Positions 6,905 to 8,392 of a stretch of 8,392 bases of DNA are shown one piece after another (the stretch's first letter is position 1; each line of letters starts with the position of its first letter). This DNA comes from Betaproteobacteria bacterium. Lineage in GTDB: Bacteria > Pseudomonadota > Gammaproteobacteria > Burkholderiales > CANMPU01. The notes below the pieces were generated by a model. The model had not been told where the DNA came from. It worked only from the letters and a program-made list of their open reading frames with translations, and did no database searches. Position numbers and translations under genes: made by a program. The stretch covers positions 1-8,392 of the forward strand of contig CANMPU010000032.1 in NCBI GenBank assembly GCA_947499755.1, given 5' to 3'.

Positions 6905-6978
6905 AGGTAATCAGGCTTTGACTGCGGATTTCAAATGCATTACAATGGCAACCCTTTCAAAAATCGAGAGATTACCTA
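6904..6978. repeat. Perfect 9-bp inverted repeat flanking the rplU promoter
   Basis: TAGGTAATC at 6904-6912 and its exact reverse complement GATTACCTA at 6970-6978 bracket the -35/-10 pair at 6918-6946. The right arm lies in the leader, 3 nt before the rplU ATG. Because the left arm is upstream of the likely transcription start, this cannot form a hairpin in the rplU mRNA. Any role would be as paired DNA-binding half-sites, or the repeat is coincidental. Confidence 0.3.
6918..6946 (+). promoter_or_regulatory. Sigma-70 promoter of rplU-rpmA
   Basis: TTGACT (6918-6923) and TACAAT (6941-6946) are each 5 of 6 to consensus and separated by the optimal 17 bp. Transcription would begin near 6953, giving a leader of about 29 nt. 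This leader is too short for a large autoregulatory RNA structure. It is the strongest promoter visible in the window, as expected for ribosomal protein genes. Confidence 0.85.
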
Positions 6979-6981
6979 AAG

Positions 6982-7296
6982 ATGTATGCAGTAATCAAAA
7001 CTGGCGGTAAGCAATATCGTGTATCGGCCGGTGAAAAACTGAAGATCGAAAAAATTGCCGATTTGGTTGGTAGTGAAATTACGCTAACTGAAATCCTGCT
7101 CGTTGGTCAGTCGGAATCTATCCAAACGGGTAATCCAATTTTGGCTGGCGCCGCTGTCAAAGCCACTGTGCTTGCCCACGGTAAGAGCGATAAAGTTCAC
7201 ATATTCAAGATGCGGCGTCGTAAGCACTACCGCAAAAGCCAGGGGCATCGGCAAAATTTTACGGAAATTCGCATCGATAGTATTTCCGCGGTCTAA
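6982..7296 (+). CDS. rplU: 50S ribosomal protein L21
   Basis: Structural protein of the large ribosomal subunit that binds 23S rRNA. The 104-residue product (E. coli 103) begins with the diagnostic [14 protein letters not shown] and carries the conserved basic tail [17 protein letters not shown], ending in [11 protein letters not shown]. It is complete, with no extension. The ATG at 6982 is the only sensible start. The ribosome site is weak (GAG about 12 nt upstream), which is unusual for a highly expressed gene. It is first in the rplU-rpmA unit, 14 bp before rpmA, behind a near-consensus promoter and divergent from ispB. Confidence 0.98.
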   Translation: MYAVIKTGGKQYRVSAGEKLKIEKIADLVGSEITLTEILLVGQSESIQTGNPILAGAAVKATVLAHGKSDKVHIFKMRRRKHYRKSQGHRQNFTEIRIDSISAV

Positions 7297-7310
7297 ATTG
7301 AGATCAATAT

Positions 7311-7568
7311 ATGGCACATAAAAAAGCAGGTGGAAGTTCTCGTAATGGTCGCGACTCTCATTCAAAACGCTTGGGGGTTAAGAGCTACGGTGGCGAATTG
7401 ATTGCTGCTGGCAGTATCATCGTACGTCAGCGCGGCACCAAGGTACATCCTGGCAATAACGTCGGTATTGGAAAAGATCATACTCTTTTTGCGAAAGTTA
7501 CCGGTAAAGTCGCGTTTTGCGTTAAAGGCCCCCTAAAACGCAAAACTGCAGACATCATCCCAGTCTAA
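7311..7568 (+). CDS. rpmA: 50S ribosomal protein L27
   Basis: Large-subunit protein whose N-terminal tail reaches the peptidyl-transferase centre. The 85-residue product matches E. coli L27 in length and begins [16 protein letters not shown], with no cleavable N-terminal extension of the Firmicutes type. It continues with [40 protein letters not shown] and a basic C-terminus. It lies 14 bp after rplU with a weak GAG ribosome site (7300-7302), so it is almost certainly co-transcribed with rplU. Confidence 0.98.
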   Translation: MAHKKAGGSSRNGRDSHSKRLGVKSYGGELIAAGSIIVRQRGTKVHPGNNVGIGKDHTLFAKVTGKVAFCVKGPLKRKTADIIPV

Positions 7569-7580
7569 TCCGGCGCAGTC

Positions 7581-7606
7581 GCAGCCCCTAAGCACATACG
7601 GGGTGC
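7581..7606 (+). other. Hairpin in the rpmA-obgE gap
   Basis: GCA and CCCC (7581-7583, 7585-7588) pair with GGGG and TGC (7600-7606), with one bulged G and an 11-nt loop. It lies 13 bp after the rpmA stop and has no T run, so it is not a typical intrinsic terminator. It could act as an mRNA-stabilising or attenuating structure between the ribosomal genes and obgE. The rest of 7569-7699 shows no gene and no confident promoter. Confidence 0.35.
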
Positions 7607-7690
7607 AATAATTCTTAATCCTGTTTCGTTTACGCAGCGATTTTTCGATATTCAAACCTACTTCTCCGCCACCGCCCCCGCTTAATATAA

Positions 7691-8392
<702 letters not shown>

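Overview
The window reads as ordinary chromosomal sequence from a gammaproteobacterium. Support comes from E. coli/Pseudomonas-like AmpD, IspB, L21 and L27, a Pseudomonas-type NrdA with a second degenerate ATP-cone, and a PilS-PilR pair preceded by a small membrane zinc-ribbon protein of the kind found beside pilSR in pseudomonad relatives. The species cannot be fixed from the sequence. No transposase, integrase, CRISPR array, toxin-antitoxin pair or phage gene is visible, and no non-coding stretch exceeds 300 bases.

Left part, minus strand. The 5' portion of nrdA (class I ribonucleotide reductase large subunit, 511 codons) starts at 1535 and runs off the left edge. Its leader (1536-1699) holds the clearest regulatory signal here: two NrdR-box-like 16-bp dyads whose centres lie exactly 31 bp apart, the distal one covering the -10 hexamer of a plausible promoter. 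Upstream on the same strand lie ampD (cell-wall recycling amidase), pilR and pilS (type IV pilus two-component system, overlapping by one base), and a small PP0621-like protein. Their short gaps suggest the operon PP0621-pilS-pilR-ampD.

Middle. A 147-bp gap (5540-5686) with only weak dyads separates that operon from a complete minus-strand tRNA-Pro(CGG). The tRNA follows ispB, the long-chain polyprenyl diphosphate synthase that makes the quinone side chain.

Right part, plus strand. From the divergent ispB/rplU region (6767-6981), a near-consensus sigma-70 promoter drives rplU and rpmA (ribosomal proteins L21 and L27). After 131 bp comes obgE (Obg/CgtA GTPase), cut by the right edge after 231 codons. 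This ispB < > rplU-rpmA-obgE arrangement is a classic conserved block.

I found no previously undescribed system. The items most worth checking are the NrdR-box pair, the uncharacterised zinc-ribbon protein next to pilSR, the inclusion of ampD in the pilSR operon, and some inverted repeats around the rplU promoter and downstream of the tRNA.
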